Shown here piece after piece: positions 60,785-64,000 of a stretch of DNA of 64,000 nucleotides (the first letter of the stretch is position 1; every line of letters starts with the position of its first letter). The stretch is from assembly GCF_014190805.1 (NCBI RefSeq), contig NZ_JACHVQ010000002.1, positions 765,729-829,728 on the forward strand, read 5' to 3'. The notes under the pieces are model-generated. The model was not told the DNA's origin and ran no database searches. It saw nothing but the letters and a program-made list of their open reading frames with translations. Source of the DNA: Flexivirga oryzae. GTDB lineage: Bacteria; Actinomycetota; Actinomycetes; Actinomycetales; Dermatophilaceae. Position numbers and translations under genes: made by a program.

Positions 60785-62422
60785 GTGTCCCAGACCGCAC
60801 CCATGGACTATCCCGAGGAGATCGACGGGGCGGTCCTCAAGGTCGCCGGAGTCGTCGTACTCGGGGCCATCATGTCGATCCTCGACATCACGGTCGTCAA
60901 CGTGGCGTTGCCGACCTTCCAGAACGTCTTCGGCTCGCACGGCCAGCCGGTCGCCTACTCCACGGTCGCGTGGACCGTCACGGCATACACCCTGGCCCTT
61001 GCCACCGTCATCCCGCTGACCGGCTGGGCCGCTGACCGGTTCGGCACCAAACGACTCTACATGCTCGCGATCGTCCTGTTCACCCTCGGCTCGGTGCTGT
61101 GTGCACTGGCCCAGTCGATCGGCATGCTCATCGGCTTCCGCGTGCTGCAGGGCCTCGGCGGCGGCATGCTGATGCCGCTCGGTATGACGATCATGACCCA
61201 CGCCGCCGGCCCGAAGCGGATGGGCCGGTTGATGGCCATCCTCGGTGTGCCGATGCTGCTCGGCCCGATCCTCGGCCCGATCATCGGCGGCTACCTGATC
61301 GAGCACGCCAGCTGGCACTGGATCTTCCTGATCAACCTGCCGATCGGCGTCATCGCGCTGATCTACGCGTTCTTCGCCCTGGAGAACGACAAGCCGACCC
61401 CGTCGGAGTCCTTCGACTTCCTCGGCATGCTGATGATGTCGCCCGGTCTCGCGTTGTTCCTGTACGGCGTGTCCTCGATCCCGTCCGACGGCCTCGGCTC
61501 GGCGAAGGTGCTGATCCCGGCCGCCATCGGCATCGTGCTGATCATCGCGTTCATCTTCCACACCTTCCGGCCCGAGCACCCGCTGCTCGACCTGCGGTTG
61601 TTCAAGAACCGCCTGCTGTCGGTGTCGACCGTCACGATGTTCCTGTTCGTCGCGGCGTTCTTCGGCGGGCTGCTGCTGGTACCCACCTACTTCCAGCAGA
61701 TCCGCGGTGAGTCCACCCTCGACGCCGGGCTGCTGGTCGCCCCGCAGGGCATCGGCGCCATGCTGACGATGCCGATCGCCGGCGCGCTGACCGACAAGTT
61801 CCCGGTCGGCCGCATCGTGCCGTTCGGTCTGGTGCTGATCATCGGCGGCATGTTCGCGATGACCCAGATCGACGGCAGCTCCAGCTACTGGGGCTACATC
61901 ATCCCGGTGCTGTTCATCATGGGCCTGGGCATGGGCGCCACGATGATGCCGATCATGACCTCGGCGCTGAAGACGCTGAAGCACCACGAGGTCGCTCGCG
62001 GTTCGACACTGATCAACATCATCCAGCAGATCGGCTCCTCGGTCGGCGTTGCCGTGATGTCGACGGTGCTGACCAACCACCTCAACTCCAACAAGTCGGT
62101 GGGGATCGCGCAGTCGCTGGCCGAGCAGCAGGCCGCCGGCAAGACGCCGAAGCTGACCCAGGACCAGACGGCCTACATCGGCTCGCACTTCCCGTCGATC
62201 GCCTCGCAGTTGGGTGACCTGGCCACGCACCCGCAGAACGCCGCCAAGGTGTTCGCGCCGCTGTTCAAGGAGGCCCAGAGCGCCGGCGGGCACGCCTTCG
62301 GCAACACCTTCTGGGTCGCCGCACTGCTGTGCCTGCTGACGATCATCCCGGCGCTGCTGCTGCCGCGGAAGCCGCTGCCGGAGACCGCGGACGAGGACGC
62401 CGCCCCGGTGATGATCCACTGA
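60785..62422 (+). CDS. MFS drug efflux transporter, DHA2 (EmrB/QacA) type
   Basis: 545 aa from GTG 60785, preceded by AAAGGAGGGG. Fourteen hydrophobic segments; motif D1-like LDITVVNVALPTFQ at helix 1, WAADRFGTKRLY (motif A) and GPILGPIIGGYLIEHASWHWIFLINLPIG (motif C region) are typical of proton-driven multidrug efflux. A perfect terminator follows. Confidence 0.92.
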   Translation: MSQTAPMDYPEEIDGAVLKVAGVVVLGAIMSILDITVVNVALPTFQNVFGSHGQPVAYSTVAWTVTAYTLALATVIPLTGWAADRFGTKRLYMLAIVLFTLGSVLCALAQSIGMLIGFRVLQGLGGGMLMPLGMTIMTHAAGPKRMGRLMAILGVPMLLGPILGPIIGGYLIEHASWHWIFLINLPIGVIALIYAFFALENDKPTPSESFDFLGMLMMSPGLALFLYGVSSIPSDGLGSAKVLIPAAIGIVLIIAFIFHTFRPEHPLLDLRLFKNRLLSVSTVTMFLFVAAFFGGLLLVPTYFQQIRGESTLDAGLLVAPQGIGAMLTMPIAGALTDKFPVGRIVPFGLVLIIGGMFAMTQIDGSSSYWGYIIPVLFIMGLGMGATMMPIMTSALKTLKHHEVARGSTLINIIQQIGSSVGVAVMSTVLTNHLNSNKSVGIAQSLAEQQAAGKTPKLTQDQTAYIGSHFPSIASQLGDLATHPQNAAKVFAPLFKEAQSAGGHAFGNTFWVAALLCLLTIIPALLLPRKPLPETADEDAAPVMIH

Positions 62423-62456
62423 GCAACCTCCGGGGGTTCCTCCCGGGGTACGACGA

Positions 62457-62494
62457 AAAGGGTGCCGCTGCCAGCTCTGGCAGCGGCACCCTTT
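62457..62494 (+). terminator. rho-independent terminator
   Basis: Perfect 18-bp stem AAAGGGTGCCGCTGCCAG/CTGGCAGCGGCACCCTTT with a 2-nt loop, 35 bp after the transporter stop. Confidence 0.92.
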
Positions 62495-62635
62495 CGTATG
62501 TCGTGGCTCGGCGATGCGAGGGGCCATGGTGTGATCGTAGGCGCGGCGCCCGGGAGCGGGCGGATCCGGATGGAGCGAAACGGAGTCGCCGCGCGTCATA
62601 CCCGACGCACCCTGCGAGCGGAAGGATCAGGGGAC

Positions 62636-63703
62636 ATGAAGCGAATCAAGTCGGTCACGGCGGCGACCGCCGTGCTGGCCGCTGCCACGTTGCTGTCGGC
62701 GTGCAACCAGCAGGACGAGGGGGCGACCGTCGACAGCGGGAGCAGCACCCAGGCGACCAGTCAGGCGAGTTCGGCAGCGCCGTCCACCTCGAGTGGCTCC
62801 GGCGGCTCAACCGGCTCGGACTCGTCTGCGAGCACCGCCCCGAGCTCGGGCTCAGCGGCCGCTGCCGACGGCGCCGACAGTGCGTCGAAGGCGGGCACCC
62901 TGACCAATCACGGCGGCTGGTATGCCGAGGGCAGCAAGATCACCTTCGTCTACAACAACGGCATCCGGTACAGCGTCGACACCGGGTCACCGATCACCGA
63001 CCTGCAGCACACGAAGCAGACCAGCTCCGCGGGCACCCTCACCCTGACCCCGACAGAGGCCACCTGGCTGTCCGCGTCCGGCAAACCGTCGACCGTCGAC
63101 ACGAAGGGCTCCGGCGTGATCGCGGACTCCTCGGGCGTGATCGGTGTGCTGCCCGACGGTTCGGTGAGCTGCGCCAACAAGGACGGCCTGCAGTTCGTCG
63201 GGTCCGACGGCACCAAGGGCGCCGCGTCCAAGAGCGGCCTGTTCTACGTGGACAAGACCGGTAAGAAGACCGTGGTCGGCAAGGCCCCGGTGGGCGGCAA
63301 ACTGGCCGGGCGCTACGTGGTGTGCAACGTGGGCAACACCTCCACGGTCGACCTGAACGCCGACGTGCTCTTCGCCTTCGGCAGTGCGAAGCTCACCGCG
63401 AGCGGCAAGCAGGTGATCGACCAGACCGCGAAGTCGATCAAGTCGCACGTCGACGGCAAGACCGTGGCCGTGGTCGGCAACACCGACTCCAAGGGCAGCG
63501 ACGCGTTCAACCAGAAGCTCGGCCTGAAGCGCGCGAACGCCGTGGCAGCGGTGCTGCGCAAGGACCTGCCGGGTGTGAAGCTGAAGGTCTCCAGCAACGG
63601 TGAACGCCAGCCGATCGCCGCCAACACCACGAAGGACGGGTCCGACAACCCGGCAGGGCGTGCGAAGAACCGTCGCGTCACGATCTCCTGGGCCAACCAC
63701 TGA
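62636..63703 (+). CDS. OmpA-like peptidoglycan-binding lipoprotein
   Basis: 355 aa from ATG 62636. Lipoprotein signal with lipobox LLSAC, a 60-residue Ser/Thr/Gly/Ala linker, a central beta-rich region, and a C-terminal OmpA domain (NADVLFAFGSAKLTASGKQ, VVGNTDSKGSDAFNQKLGLKRA, GRAKNRRVTI) with the Asp and Arg that hold diaminopimelate. It anchors the cell surface to peptidoglycan. Monocistronic. Confidence 0.9.
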   Translation: MKRIKSVTAATAVLAAATLLSACNQQDEGATVDSGSSTQATSQASSAAPSTSSGSGGSTGSDSSASTAPSSGSAAAADGADSASKAGTLTNHGGWYAEGSKITFVYNNGIRYSVDTGSPITDLQHTKQTSSAGTLTLTPTEATWLSASGKPSTVDTKGSGVIADSSGVIGVLPDGSVSCANKDGLQFVGSDGTKGAASKSGLFYVDKTGKKTVVGKAPVGGKLAGRYVVCNVGNTSTVDLNADVLFAFGSAKLTASGKQVIDQTAKSIKSHVDGKTVAVVGNTDSKGSDAFNQKLGLKRANAVAAVLRKDLPGVKLKVSSNGERQPIAANTTKDGSDNPAGRAKNRRVTISWANH

Positions 63704-63746
63704 CCCGAGCCATCGGGCTTCAGTCGGGCGTCTTACGCTGCGGGAC

Positions 63747-64000
63747 ATGGCTCTTCGCAACGCGACGCACGTCCAGACCGCACCGATCGCAGCCCTCGGG
63801 CTGGTCGGCGGTTACCTCACGGCTCGGGAGACCGGCATCCGTCCGCTCGGCGGTGTGCTGCTCGGCGCCGCGGGCATCTTCGCCGGTCGCACCTGGCTGG
63901 CCAAGCGCGGGCCGGTCGGTGCCGCGGCATTGAGCGCGATCTACCTCGGCTCGTTCGGCGCCTCGCACCCGCTGGCGAAGAAGATCGGCGCGTGGCCCTC
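63747..64000 (+). CDS. small hydrophobic protein, incomplete at window end
   Basis: From ATG 63747 (MALRNATHVQTAPIAALGLVGGYLTARETG) open to the end of the window, 84 codons. At least two hydrophobic segments alternate with glycine-rich turns and the sequence ends ..HPLAKKIGAWPS. Probably a membrane protein; no family recognised. Confidence 0.65.
   Translation, partial: MALRNATHVQTAPIAALGLVGGYLTARETGIRPLGGVLLGAAGIFAGRTWLAKRGPVGAAALSAIYLGSFGASHPLAKKIGAWP

Noticed and set aside
60752..62599. 615-codon minus-strand frame opposite the EmrB-type transporter
   Set aside because: Low-complexity D/H/R/Q-rich translation typical of antisense frames; the plus-strand transporter is certain.

Overview
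The window is high-GC actinobacterial DNA made of two kinds of sequence. From about 40.3 kb to the right end it is ordinary chromosome with housekeeping and metabolic genes (thioredoxin, a G6PD-family protein, 6-phosphofructokinase, OsmC, Nudix, MFS transporters, OmpA-like lipoprotein). It has ATGA-coupled operons and the look of a Micrococcales host (Dermacoccaceae/Intrasporangiaceae-like; this placement is inference from gene style). From 1 to about 40.2 kb it is an accessory island packed with insertion sequences around an aromatic catabolism cluster of Rhodococcus/Gordonia type.

Layout of the island. 1-2395: end of a DDE transposon (frameshifted transposase plus zinc-ribbon partner) sitting inside a third-type tyrosine recombinase gene. 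2396-6989: copy 1 of a duplicated module, made of the end of a RIT (recombinase-in-trio) element, an ISL3 transposase, a tRNA 3'-end remnant, a small ABM-domain monooxygenase, a GlxA-type AraC regulator and an ISL3 end fragment. 7.1-8.8 kb: antitoxin remnant, AHSA1/ArsR pair. 8.8-10.4 kb: an IS4 element. 10.4-30.6 kb: the catabolic genes, interrupted at 16.3-20.3 kb by nested IS630, IS5 and IS1182 elements. 30.8-33.9 kb: a complete RIT element inserted in an ISL3 transposase gene. 33.8-38.4 kb: copy 2 of the module, with its own IS5 insertion and a 140-bp deletion. 38.6-40.1 kb: a GMC oxidoreductase.

How the catabolic genes fit together. A CYP255-type P450 with its three-domain reductase (AgcA/GcoA and AgcB/GcoB like) O-demethylates guaiacols. 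A two-component flavin hydroxylase (HpaB-like AphA plus reductase AphB) ortho-hydroxylates alkylphenols. Both give catechols for the extradiol dioxygenase (AphC like). The cleavage product then goes through semialdehyde dehydrogenase, 4-oxalocrotonate tautomerase, decarboxylase, hydratase, aldolase and acylating aldehyde dehydrogenase to pyruvate and acyl-CoA. An acyl-CoA dehydrogenase may process the longer acyl-CoAs expected from alkylated substrates. AraC and IclR regulators lie inside the cluster. No meta-cleavage hydrolase is visible, so only the dehydrogenase branch is encoded here. The whole is a lignin-monomer (alkylguaiacol/alkylphenol) catabolic island.

The two modules are direct repeats about 30.6 kb apart, so recombination between them would excise the catabolic cluster as a circle. 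The RIT element lies in opposite orientation relative to the ISL3 gene in the two copies. Insertion-site footprints (target duplications, nested order) can be read for most of the IS elements and are given in the entries.
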